Both the position numbers and the translations under genes were made by a program. This document shows, in pieces, positions 9,701-20,640 of a DNA stretch of 22,292 bases. The notes below the pieces were generated by a model. That model saw only the letters and a list, made by a program, of their open reading frames with translations, had not been told where the DNA came from and did no database searches. Origin of the DNA: Pseudoneurospora amorphoporcata (taxonomy: Eukaryota; Ascomycota; Sordariomycetes; Sordariales; Sordariaceae); the NCBI GenBank assembly GCA_033297205.1, contig MU859397.1, positions 1-22,292 of the forward strand, in the 5' to 3' direction. The stretch's first letter is position 1; the number at the start of each line of letters is the position of its first letter.

Positions 9701-12700
9701 TTTGCTGCTTTGAGATGGCGCTTGCAAGGCTTTGGGAGTCATGGGGCATCAAGCCAGCCGTGGTCATGGGCCACAGTCTTGGAGAGTATGCCGCGCTCAA
9801 CGTTGCCGGCGTCCTCAGTGCCAGCGACACCATCTACCTTGTCGGCACTCGTGCGAGACTTCTGGTTGAGAAGTGTACGATGAACAGCCACGCCATGCTC
9901 GCCGTTCAAGCTCCAGTCGAAGAGATTGAAAAGACGTTGGGTAGCAAAGCTACCAGCGTGAATGTCGCCTGCATCAATAGCAACCGTGAGACGGTACTCA
10001 GTGGGCCAACCGATGTCATCATGCAACTAGAGGAGGAGCTCAATGCTGCTGGTCAGAAGGCCAAGAGATTGCTTGTTCCGTACGCATTCCATTCTGCTCA
10101 AGTCGACGCCATTCTGGACGACTTCGAACATCTTGCCTCCGCAATTCTCTTTGAGCGCGCCAAGATCCCTATTATTTCTCCGCTTCACGCTGAAGTTTTG
10201 GGTGAAGGCGACAGGGTGGACGCTAGCTATCTCCGCCGCCACGCCAGAGAGGCTGTTAACTTCCAAGGTGGACTATTCAGAGCCCAGGAGATGAATGCAA
10301 TTGACGAGAAGACTGTGTGGCTTGAGGTTGGCCCCCACGCAATCACAGTGGGTATGGTCAAGGCTGCCTTTGGTGCTACAACCATTGCCGTGCCCACTCT
10401 CCGCCGTACCGACCATCCTCAGTCCTTCAAGACTCTCACTGCTACTCTTAGCACGCTGCACTCTGCTGGATTGAACATCGACTTCAACGAGTATCACCGT
10501 GACTTCCTTCGGTGCGTCCGCCTCCTTGATCTGCCCAGCTATTCCTTCGACGAAAAGAACTACTGGCTTCAGTATACGGGTGACTGGTGTCTCACCAAGA
10601 ACCGAATCACAAACGAAGGGGGGGCGAAGCAGATCGGGCCCAGCAAGTCGAAACTATCTACCACCACAGTTCAGCGAGTCATCAGAGAGGAGGTCAAGGA
10701 TGATGTGGCAATTGTTGAGATTGAGTCTGAGCTTCACGAAGAGAACCTAAAAAAGGTTGTCTCAGGTCACTTGGTCAATGGTGCGCCCCTTTGCCCATCA
10801 TCGCTGTATGGCGACATGGCCATGACGGTGGCCGATTATGCCTACAAGCTCCTGCGTCCCGAGACCGAGAAGATTGGTTGTAACGTCGCAAAGATGGAAG
10901 TCCCAAAGACACTCATCTTTAATGACACAGCCAAGAGCCACATCTTGAGACTCACGATCACGGCCAACGCCCAGGCTGGATACGCTGATCTCGTGTTCAC
11001 CACTGGGGATGGACCGAAGAAGACCGAACATGCCACATGCAAGGTTTACTATGGCGACCTCGAGGATTGGCAAAACGAGTTCGACAAAATGGCGTACTTG
11101 ATCAAGACTCGCATCGATTCCCTCAAGCAACAAGAGCAGCGAGGAGAGGCTTCCAAGATTGGCCGTGGTCTTGCGTACAAGCTCTTTGGTGCCCTGGTTG
11201 ATTACAACCGTCGTTACCAGGGCATGGAGGAGGTCATCCTGGACAGCGACACCTGCGAAGCCACTGCGAAGATCCGCTTCCAGACCACGGAGAATGATGG
11301 CAAGTTCTACTTCAACCCTTACAACATCGATAGTTTGTGCCATATCTCCGGCTTCATCATCAACGGCACCGATGCTGTGGATTCTCGGGAGCAGGTCTTC
11401 ATTTCCCATGGCTGGGGCTCAATGAGGTTCACTGAGATTCCCGATCTCAAGAAGGAATATCGCAGTTACATTCGTATGCAACCCGTCAAGGGAAGCAAGA
11501 TGTTCGCTGGCGATGCTTACGTCTTTGATGGAGAAAGAGTCATCGGTATTGCCGGTGACATCAGGTTCGCTGCCATTCCTCGCAAGGTCCTCAACATGCT
11601 GCTTCCTCCTCGCGGGGCCGCCGCCGCCGCGATGGGAACTGCCGCGCCGGCTCTGGCTCGCGCCGCACCCCCTCTCGCTCCAGCTGCCAAATCCGCACCG
11701 GCTGCCAAGAAGAAGAAGAAGGAGACTGTTACTCCCGACAACATCAGCAAGGTCAACCAGAAGCTCAAGGGTGGAGTGGTTGGACAGGTCCTGGACATTC
11801 TTGCTAGGGAGGTGGGCTGCAGCCATGATGAGCTTGCCGACAACATTGCCTTCACAGATCTGGGTGTTGACTCTCTCATGTCCTTGACTGTGTCCGGCAA
11901 GATTCGCGAGGAACTTGACCTGGATATTCCCTCTGGTGCCTTTGTCGACTACCCGACCATTGGTGCGCTCAAGGGTCACCTTGCCCAGTATGAGAAGGCT
12001 GGCGGGGCCAACGAGCCCATGTCATCCAGCGCGTCCGATGACTCGTCCGATGACGAATCCCCAGAGCTTGGATCCGAGTCTAATGTCACTACTCCCCTTG
12101 ACGAGAGCGAGGCTAACTCGGTCAAGGGTGAGGGCCCTAGTCGAGTTGAGTCCGGAGGAGGAGAGAAGAACAACGAGTTCCAGAGCCTTGTTCGGAACAC
12201 CATCTCGCAAGAGATGGGTGTTGACATCGAGGAGATTCAAGCTGCCCCTGATCTGGCCAGCCTTGGCATGGACTCGCTCATGAGTCTGGCCATTCTCGGT
12301 ACCCTGCGAGAGAAGATGAACATGGACATTTCGTCCGATCTCTTCGTGACCAACCCTTCTTTGAAAGACGTCGAGCGTGCTCTTGGTATCAGTGACGCTC
12401 CCAAGAAGGCTGCCCCGAAACAAGCCCCTAAGCCGACCAAGTCCAAGACTCAGGAGCCAGCGCCTACGTTCAATTCATCTTCCACCACATCGAGTGCCAG
12501 GAAGGAGCACCCGAGAATTGGACTCGAAGAGCCCTGCCCCCCGAAGCCTCCGCGTCCCACCAGAATTGTCGACGACTACCCTAACCGCAAAGCAACCTCC
12601 ACCCTGCTGTCCGGAAGTCTGAAGACTGCGACCAAGCAGCTCTTCATGGTCCCCGATGGCAGTGGCAGCGCCACCTCCTACACCGAGATTTCCAACGTCG

Positions 12701-13427
12701 GCGGTCAGTGGGCTGTCTGGGGTCTTTTCTCTCCGTTCATGAGGACTCCAGATGAGTACAACTGCGGCGTCTACGGCATGGCTGCCAAGTTCATCGAGGA
12801 GATGAAGCGGCGTCAGCCTAAGGGTCCTTACTCGCTTGCTGGCTGGAGTGCGGGTGGCGTGATCGCCTATGAAATCGTCAGCCAGCTCGTCAAGGCCGGC
12901 GATGAGGTCGAGAATCTCATCATCATTGATGCTCCTTGCCCTGTCACCATCGACCCTCTTCCGCAGGGTCTGCACGCTTGGTTCGCCTCCATCGGTCTTC
13001 TTGGTGAGGGCGGCGACCAGAAGAAGATCCCCGAGTGGCTCCTGCCACACTTCGCTGCTTCCGTCACGGCCTTGAGCAACTACGACGCAGAGCCCATTCC
13101 CAAGGAGAAGTGCCCGAAAGTGACAGCCATCTGGTGCGAGGACGGCGTCTGCAAGCTTCCGACCGATCCACGCCCCGAGCCTTATCCCAAGGGCCATGCC
13201 CTGTTCCTCTTGGATAACAGAAGCGATTTCGGACCCAACAGGTGGGACGAGTATCTGGATGCCAGCAAGATGACATTCAGGCACATGCCTGGCAACCACT
13301 TCTCCATGATGAAGGATGACTTGGTCAGTCGTTTCCCTTGTCCTCATTCAGTGAGCGCGTGTGACTAACCTTATATCCACTCTAGGCCAAGCAACTCGGT
13401 TCTTTCATCCGGGAGGCTCTAACATGA
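6683..13427 (+). CDS. PKS1: non-reducing polyketide synthase, SAT-KS-AT-PT-ACP-ACP-TE (probable melanin/T4HN synthase)
   Basis: The model has three exons, 6683-6987, 7050-13323 and 13386-13427, giving 2206 aa. Domains in order: SAT about 1-370 with GLCSG (Cys123) and GPYHASH (His251); KS about 390-815 with DTACSSS (Cys561), His696 in MHGTGT and His739 in VGHGE; AT about 918-1235 with GHSLGEY (Ser1011); PT about 1305-1620 with His1342 and Asp1529 (NIDSLCH); ACP1 with GVDSL (Ser1710); ACP2 with GMDSL (Ser1844); TE/Claisen cyclase about 1960-2190 with GWSAGG (Ser2035), Asp2062 and His2185. All catalytic residues are present. There is no KR, DH or ER, so the chain stays unreduced. Length, tandem ACPs and domain sequences match the fungal PKS1 melanin synthases, which make 1,3,6,8-tetrahydroxynaphthalene from malonyl-CoA in the cytosol. 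A related naphthopyrone product cannot be excluded from sequence alone. The start is chosen for its CACCATG context and SAT homology. Confidence 0.93.
6988..7049 (+). other. PKS intron 1 (62 bp)
   Basis: The donor is GA|GTAAGT, a GCTAAC branch site lies at about 7028, and the acceptor is CTCTAG. Splicing joins GA to T to form an Asp codon and restores the SAT frame (reading ...NYI-D-HMENNYDD...). Without removal, the frame stops at once at 6989-6991 after 102 residues, so splicing is essential for a functional synthase. Confidence 0.92.
13324..13385 (+). other. PKS intron 2 (62 bp)
   Basis: The donor is TTG|GTCAGT, the branch site is GACTAAC at about 13363, and the acceptor is CTCTAG. It lies between codons (phase 0). 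Removal gives a 13-residue C-terminal tail, AKQLGSFIREALT, resembling the usual end of melanin PKS thioesterases. A second GTGAGC at 13351 would leave an intron of only 35 bp and is less likely. If the intron is kept, the protein instead ends VSRFPCPHSVSACD, with the stop at 13366-13368. Confidence 0.88.
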
Positions 13428-14852
13428 TCACCGGATATCATAGGCAAAAGCAGGCAAGCCTTTTGGTGCAAAAGGCCTGTGGCTAGGCGTCACCAATGGC
13501 GTCTGGGATTGGGCAACCCAGCGCGGAGAATGTTGGGAGCAGTAGGTACAATAAGGAGGACGAGAAGGCTGCTCCCTACTCTTCCCCATGCGCTACGACA
13601 CGGTCAATGTCAAGAGATCTCGGACTTTCCACTCCGCCTAAGGGGGGTAGAGGGACATCTCAACACCGGGCGAGAAATGGGAAGTTAAATTTTGATAACA
13701 AAAGCTCTACAACCGGTACCGACGCCCCCCGAGTAGGACTCGGAGGTCCAAGAACACCAACCGGAGCATGAAACCCGAAAAGAAGATGGAGAGACGATGA
13801 GAGGAATCTAAAAGGACACGGAGAGGATTGTGTAGTCATAATTGGTGCTTTTGGCGTCTGGGAGTTTTGGCTTTGCGGATTTCGACACGAGAGGAGAGGA
13901 GGATGTGCAATATAGGTTCTGTGTTTGATCAGCTTTTTGGATGGTGGTTGTTACTGGAGGTGGCTATCTCCGTTCTTTCGCATGTCCTTCTGTTTGGAAA
14001 TGCTGGTCTCTTTCATCTCCTATGTTTCTCTCCTTGACGCTTTGCTCGTTTGGCTTTTTTCCCTCCTCATGCGCGCGCAGTTTGTCTTTTGATTCTCTGT
14101 TTACCTTTCTGGTCCCGCGAGATTGACGACCTAGACCATCTGTTGTTTACATAGACATGGCAATAACGCATTTGTTTTCAAGCCCTGCCGTGGAAATTTG
14201 TGAATTGGCAAAAGACACTGTGCAGAAAACAGAGGGTTGAGGCCCTGCCAGTTGCAATGTGGCGGCCGTTAAGAAGCATGTGGGGTGGTTGTCGGACACC
14301 TTTAACCCTGGATCGTCTAGAGTTTGTACGGTATTTTAGACATTGCTTGTATTTGTGATCACCACCTTTGCCCTAACCAACGCACAGGCAGCAACATCGA
14401 AGACCGCAACATTCCCATGCTTTTTGGTTCGAGGACCCGTTTCCGAGCTATCACTCCCCAAAAGGTAAGTATTCTACAAGATAGTGGCCGCCCTGCCAGA
14501 ATTCATATCGTTTTGGTATGGATTAGTAGGGCGGCGGCCTTCTTTTTTTTGGTTCAGGCTAAAGTAGAGGGTAGGTGAGCGAATTACCATTCGCGACGAA
14601 CCGCCGAATAGTTGGGGGAGTGGAGGGGCCCGTGCGCCATTAACATTTCCCCCAAACAATGCCTCCCACGCTCGCTGTCCGCTTCCGTTTTCATCATCCA
14701 TCACGAAATGACCACGATAATTCAAGTTACGGATTTCGATACCAGATTCTACAACTTGAGTCTTACATATTGTCATTTTTTTCCGGATGCAATCCGACGA
14801 AAACAGTCCAACAGCTGACATTACGGAAGAGCCGAACCGAAGAGGTACCGCG

Positions 14853-14885
14853 ATCGTAGCCGGTATCCGATCCGGTCGCTACGAT
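14853..14885. repeat. short inverted repeat
   Basis: The arms ATCGTAGC (14853-14860) and GCTACGAT (14878-14885) are perfect complements separated by 17 bp that themselves contain CGG and CCG next to the arms. It could be a binding site for a dimeric regulator or a chance palindrome. No gene is attached to it. Confidence 0.4.
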
Positions 14886-16236
14886 TGGTCAATGGCGGTG
14901 TTTCAATGTTTACACCGACCGAGCACAATCTATGAACCCCCAACCCCGGAAATGCGGTCATCCATCATTCCTCGTCTTTCGTACCTTGGTCGTTACCGGA
15001 TGCGTGTCTTTCGATTTCCATCATGACTACTACCAGCAGGTAACTAAGTAAGTACCTTACCCAGTCAGTCGATCGTCATTGCATTCCGATTTCACTACTG
15101 GCAATTCGAAAGAATGCGGGTGGGCTGGGCGGAAGCGATACGATCCGGTCCGTAACGGTCACAGTACCATGTCGAGTTCCTTGTCGAGCACCTTGTCGAC
15201 GAGCGACCTGAAGGGAGACCTACAAATCGGCCGGAAAAAAGACCAACAGCTGGGCCCGATTTCCAGAAAACCATGTACATACTATACATATACATAACAA
15301 TAGCACCAAGATCGAAAACTAACAACACTAGCGTGACAATTAGGAACTATCAACGAGGAACCAATATATCATCGTCGCACAACACACAAAACACCAGTTA
15401 GCAAGGGATACCAGCCCCCCTGCCCGGTTGCCCTGCATGTCTTTCCCAGCGACATGTGAAGGGGAGTTATCATACCGAGAACTCCAAGACCTTTTCTCGT
15501 ATTCCCCTAATCTAATCTAATCTATGGGCGAGGGCGATGGGCTCGACTGGGGACTGGGTTCGACGCACACGCAATATCTGAGACCAATGAGACATTGGGG
15601 GGGCATTTCTCGCCAAGGGGTTTTGGGATAAGGGTAATAACAGGAGGAAGGGAGATAGCAAAGGATGGATGTAGGGAAAGGCTGGGATGGAAGGGGTTTG
15701 AGGCTGACCGATACAAGGCGTCACGGTTTGATGGGAAGACACAAAATGTCTGAGGGGCGACCATAAAACCTGGCTTGGGTAATGACTGGTTAAAGAGGTG
15801 AGCAAAGGTGAGTAGCTAAAGAAAGAAAGGTAAGTTGAGGGAGTGACGATGCTGCCCTATTAACGAACAGGAGACACAAAGGATACCCTACCTTGGCGCG
15901 AAGACAAGGAATACAAAGAACAAAGCACAACATCGGGCGTCCAGTGTTGGAGTGATGGTAACAGTAACACTTGAACAATTAACAACGGAAATTCCCGACT
16001 GGACGAAGACCTGCGAACCGCAATCTACTTAAACGCGGTTGTGTGGGATGAGCTCACAACCCGTCTGGCGGTCTAGCCCTGTCATTCTTCAGGCCTGAGA
16101 AGAGACGGGTACCTGCTACTTCTGCCCTTGTGCCTCTCTGACTTACCCGGGCACCTACGTCCTCCACGTATTGTAGTACCCTTGCTTCAACTCAGTCCTG
16201 CGCTGAAGCTGGTTGCGAGACAGCCCAGGACAGGCA

Positions 16237-16268
16237 GGTAATAGAAGGTCAGGGCAGCCTGACTTACC
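16237..16268. repeat. imperfect stem-loop
   Basis: An inner GTCAGG/CCTGAC stem with a GCAG loop is flanked by GGTAA on the left and TTACC on the right, with an unpaired AGAAG-type bulge between them. It sits in a gene-poor spacer. No T-run follows, and no transcript can be assigned. Confidence 0.4.
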
Positions 16269-16807
16269 TTGCTTCACCTTGTCCTTCGACGCTTGTCTCA
16301 GCTTGACCTCTCAGTACACGACCGAGTGACCGATGTCAAATATATCGCGACCACCAAAACGGTCTATGGTTGGCTGTAGTGACAGGAGCGGCTGCTGGCG
16401 TTGAGGCTTGACCAACCCTCGCGGAAGCTGAAGATCGTCAAAAAGAATGGGAATCTGATAATGCACGGTATTGATCCGCATATGGAAGCGAGCGAAATAA
16501 GCGAAGCGGTGAAGAAACCTGAAGAAGCGGAAGCTGAGTGAGCAAAACATGGTGAAGATCATTGTTTTATTACTCTCGATGTTCGGAACGGGAGTGGCTT
16601 GCTATTCTCAACTGGGCAGCATCCAACAAAGTTAGCCAATATAAGTCAATAGCATGGTGCTACATCGTATCTCAGATATTGGTAGGCGCCGGCAGGCGCC
16701 ATTTGCTCCTTCGAAAAAGGAACAAAAAAGCACCGATGTCATCAATCCCGGCGCGTTCATGGATCAGTATTGTAGATCGGATGTCGTGATCCGAACGGTT
16801 TGCAACG

Positions 16808-16855
16808 TTCCCTCCTTTTTTCTTTTTTTTTTTTCCCCTTTTCCCCCTCCCTTCC
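16808..16855 (+). repeat. 48-nt uninterrupted pyrimidine tract
   Basis: Every base from 16808 to 16855 on the + strand is C or T, including a run of 14 T starting at about 16821. Such homopyrimidine tracts occur in fungal promoters and can adopt non-B DNA forms. No start codon of a recognisable gene lies nearby on either strand. Confidence 0.75.
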
Positions 16856-19800
16856 GCAAAAGGACATGAGCATTTGCGAAGGGGGTGGAGGAAGGACTTA
16901 TCAGGGGGAGGGGTAAACTGAGTAAGAAGGAGAAACAGTGACGGTGAGAGTCGAGGCTGCTTGGGGTGGAGCAAATCCTCCTGGAATCTTCTCTTTGCTT
17001 GCCCTGATCTTGCGCCTCATGAGATGAATGCATGTATGCGTGTTATTAATGAAATGGGGATATGCCTCCATTCTCTTTACTACATCGATTTTTGGTTAGA
17101 GGTATCCCATGTCCCATGTTCACATGAAAATCGTATCGCTTGTTGGAGATCAGTGCAGGTACTGACTTCTGACTTCCTTAGATCACCCACCAATCAGCGA
17201 GGGCAGATGATTCGAATCGATCTCTTGATAGAAAGTCGTTCTCTCCATTGCCTATTCCCTAGGTACGCATGCGCCTGCTCCTTCCTGATGTTCCTTGAGA
17301 ACGCTGGGAGGCTACGGAATGTTTGGACTACCCGCCAAACTCCTCGCGTTCCTACCCGGAGCGCTTTGCGTTTCGCGTCTAACTGGGAGGTAGCCGGGTG
17401 AATAAGGTCCCGACGGAAGGAACCAAGGCACGGGCCGCACTGATCCAACGCCGAGATGACCTAGACAACCGGTTCCTCCTTCCAATTCCAGTTTTGTCGA
17501 ACACCACCTTCCGCATCGCTTCCTTTTCGCTCGCTTTTGATGTCCAGATCAATCCCGAAATGTCCTTTTTTGTGAAATCCTTCCTCCTCGGGACACGTCG
17601 ACGTGTCTGGACCAGTGACTGTATGTCTCTCTGACTGTTACACCCTCAACAAAACACCGTGTGGTCTTTCCTCAGTTATTAGCATAGGACGAATGAAGGT
17701 TGGTCAAGTTGATGGCGTGTCTGTGACACGCTCCCAATGTTTCTAGAAGGAAAGAAACCATAGGAAACTGATGGTGTAGTCAGTCATTGCCGCGACGAGT
17801 GGATGCAGTCAATCTGATGGTGATATACCAGCAAACCACCGGTAACAAAACCGTGATCTAGATGACGATACGATTACAGAAGCCGTCACAGCGTGGAGTG
17901 TCAGGACATGTGGGCGATTGTATGCAATGTATGGACAGGCTTGATCCTCGAGTCCACGCCACAGCAGGCTCCCGATCAGATTCACAAGGTGCAAACCATA
18001 TTGAATCACGCAGACCCGTGCCCTGATGGATCCTCTTAATTTTGGTGCAAAACCTAAATGTCCTCTGTATACACTTTTTCCATTGCCCAATAGCAAACCT
18101 GAAAAGAATACAGTGGTTCATTGGTAAAGCCATCTTTTGCAGGGTGCCGGATGGAAGATAGGCGTCAGACCGTCGGGCGCTGATTGCTTTGGTAAGGTAG
18201 GTGAGTGGGTTATCATTTTGTGCTGGACTTACAAGATGTCCACGACAGATGTTCACCTGCAGAAGAGACACATTTCGAACGTGCTCGTTACTGTTCCACG
18301 ACGAGGGAATGCCCCGATGTTCGACACCTATTTCAGTGAAACACATCTGCAGTTCCACTGACTCACGAACATTTCCATATTCAGCCTCTTTGACTCGAGA
18401 GAAAGTTTCCACGTGCCTTCTATCGGTGCTTCACGGCTTGATTCCCTTGGTCCTACAGTTGACGGCTTCTTCTCGTCAACCGACCGTATGGTTTGAACCA
18501 AACTGGCTCATGGGCTGATGATCCCAATCGGTATTGGTATCACGCCCAACACTCCCGTCAGTCCCTCTCCGCGAACACTCTCTCTTCATGACAGATTAAG
18601 GATCTACGTACCTATGCATATGCATCCCATTCAAGCTCTGACTCTGGCCGGGTCTCCTAATCAGGCGCACTGTAAACTGCCCAGGACTAGGCTTCTTCAC
18701 TTATTGCCCCTTCCTGAACCCTTTTCGGGATCTGTCTTGGCGGCAGAGATACGGTCAGAAAGACCCGGGCCTTCTCATACCCAGAGTAACTCTCCTGCCT
18801 GGTCCACTTTGCGTCCACACTTGTCTGGCCTCCGAAACATGGTCGCGCTGGGCGGTAGATGATGGGGGAAACGGGCACTCTGGGTTTGACCTATTCCAAA
18901 CTGGTACTGGTGGTTTCTATGCCACGGGCTTGTTTTGCGTGGGTTGAAGAATATGGGGGGATTTAGCAGTCCCGTCGCTTGATGCTGATGATGTTGGAAA
19001 ACCCAGACGCACAAATACTTAAAAGAGGTACTTGAGAATCAGTTAGATGCTCGCAATAACCACTCCTGCAAGGAGATAAGGACTGCTTCAGGGTGCATCT
19101 TTTGATGCGAGAAGCTAAAGTTCTCGACACGCACCATGATCCATTAGCTGCGGCTACCTGTACCTCATTTTGGCGAGGACAAATCTCGGGTTTCCGGCCG
19201 GGCGGTAATCGGAGCTACACGAGCCCAGTATTGCTCTGGTATCTGATACTGACGAATATTTTCTGACTTGGCCTGGATAACATCAGGATTTGTTTGCTTG
19301 CATAACCATCGGAGTCTCATCACATCAAGAAGAATACCTTCTAATAATGGACAGAAAGTGAAGCCAAGGTGTTGCATGCTCGTCTGCCAAAAAAATTGGC
19401 GTGTGTCCGCGCGAAGGGTCTTTCTTTGCCCGCTTGCAGAGTGCAACTAATGACCTCAGCGTCTTCATTCCAACCAAACAACAATTCAGTGCCTGGCTTA
19501 GGTGCTTTGTGGGCGATGGCAGATATAATGTCGGCCAAAGCTGCTGGCAGAGCCTCAATAATCTTGCACGCACGGTAACGACGCCGTATCGTCTGGTTTC
19601 CACGCACCTTGTTTGTAACGGGGAGGTACTGTATGGGCTGGTAAATGGAAAAAATGGAGTTGGGCAAGGAGGAAGTGCTTTCATATACGATATCTGTGTG
19701 AGGACAAAATGGTAGACGTGGAAGTGGACAAAGGACAGTTTCCGCGGCATATGTTTTGTGTCGTCTATCAGGCTACCTACCTTATATATTGCGGTTCTAC

Positions 19801-19970
19801 AGAGCGAACAAGGCCTTTGTTTTTGGTCCAGTCCCTGTTCTGTTAATCCGACGGTGTTGGTGTCTTCTGAGGCTCCGTCAGCTACTCGGCTACGGCAGCT
19901 ACTTCACCGTTGCCGGGGAGAGGTAACAGTCCGGATCCGACCACCCGGAGCCTCACGGCAGTGTCTGGAT

Positions 19971-20442
19971 CCAGTGGCCCCCATAATTCAAGTCAATTCA
20001 AGATGGGCTTCAAATTAAATTATCTTCACTTGCGTAAAATCTTCCAGAATTGATTGGAGTAACCCTAAAATTGTATTATATTACTGGTCTTGCATATTCC
20101 GGAAAAAAAATCCTTTTAGGCCGCCGCCAAGCTTTCTAAACACCAGAAACTCCATACCTCTAAACATACAATCACGAATCAACAATACGAACACACACCG
20201 AACCGAGGCATGAACGCACAGTTCGACACGCAGGCAGAAACTTGATACCTACTACCTGCATTGAAATAACCAGATTCTGCACCAAAATCAATACGACTGC
20301 ATATGATGAAACAGTACCTATCTTTAAGATAAGATACGGTTATAATTAAATTATACTTGACGATTTCAACCCCTATTTGAATTGAGCCGCCAGAGTTCGA
20401 TTTGAACTGTTTTATTTCGTTTTGAATTATGTGGACCGCTGG
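19971..20442. mobile_element. probable miniature transposon with hAT-like ends
   Basis: The left end (19971-19991) and the reverse complement of the right end (20422-20442) agree at 18 of 21 positions: CCAGTGGCCC... and CCAGCGGTCC..., both running into CATAATTCAA. CAGNGG is the usual start of hAT-superfamily terminal repeats. The ATTCAA word or its complement recurs just inside both ends (19986, 19996, 20377, 20422), as expected for subterminal transposase sites. The interior is AT-rich with no transposase frame. No convincing 8-bp target duplication is seen (TCTGGATC against GTTCAGGG), so the exact ends and the superfamily are uncertain. It ends about 200 bp before the start codon of the Zn2Cys6 gene. 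Confidence 0.5.
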
Positions 20443-20640
20443 TTCAGGGATCTCCCCCATCTATTTTCAACCGAAGCAACTCCGTAACTCGCACGAATAC
20501 GCCCATCCTGGATGCACTCCTCTTAACCGCCAAAGAGATTATAATCTGATTCATTTCTACATTCATCTTTCCCAAACGTATGGTTGGTTATCCCGCTTGT
20601 ATCATCCAACAAAACTAACACGAAGACTATCATAGACAAA
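20443..20640 (+). promoter_or_regulatory. upstream region of the Zn2Cys6 gene
   Basis: Only 198 bp separate the end of the probable miniature element from the ATG. The stretch contains CCAAAGAGATTATAATCTG near 20530, with a TATAAT-like core, and short pyrimidine patches. The start codon context is AGACAAAATGGG, with a purine at -3. Part of the promoter may be supplied by the inserted element itself. Confidence 0.35.

Larger units (their letters stand above)
13428..19970. other. 6.5-kb spacer downstream of the PKS, no gene recognised
   Basis: The first few hundred bases should hold the PKS 3' untranslated region and polyadenylation site, but no clear signal stands out. Further on, open frames up to 184 codons exist on both strands (for example 17858-18412 minus and 16961-17401 plus). 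None shows a recognisable domain, and overlapping frames on the opposite strand look equally plausible. Small structures are listed separately: inverted repeats at 14853-14885 and 16237-16268 and a long pyrimidine run at 16808-16855. No tRNA fold was found; a GGTTCGAGGACCC at about 14425 does not sit in a T-arm. Confidence 0.5.

Noticed and set aside
11419..11979. 186-codon minus-strand frame across the PT-ACP linker
   Set aside because: It is a shadow of the GC-rich Ala/Pro/Lys linker and ACP1; the coding signal is clearly on the + strand.
12475..13347. 290-codon open frame on the minus strand inside the PKS thioesterase
   Set aside because: It is the antisense shadow of strongly biased coding sequence. 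It has no recognisable domain, and the + strand carries an intact thioesterase there.
13351..13385. Alternative donor GTGAGC for the last PKS intron
   Set aside because: The resulting 35-bp intron would be shorter than usual for filamentous fungi, and the GTCAGT donor at 13324 gives the family-like C-terminus.
14410..14445. GGTTCGAGGACCC resembling a tRNA T-arm
   Set aside because: The flanking bases do not form the T-stem, and no acceptor, D or anticodon arm can be drawn upstream.
18111..18360. CAGTGG and CCACTG about 245 bp apart, as a further hAT-like element
   Set aside because: Only the six terminal bases agree; the adjoining sequences are not complementary and no subterminal repeats are seen.
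17858..18412. 184-codon minus-strand frame
   Set aside because: It has no recognisable motif, an atypical residue composition, and an equally open + strand frame across part of it.
19165..19750. Adjacent minus-strand frames that might be one gene with a frameshift
   Set aside because: Residue strings look partly protein-like, but no family is recognised, and the + strand frames over the same bases look similar in quality.
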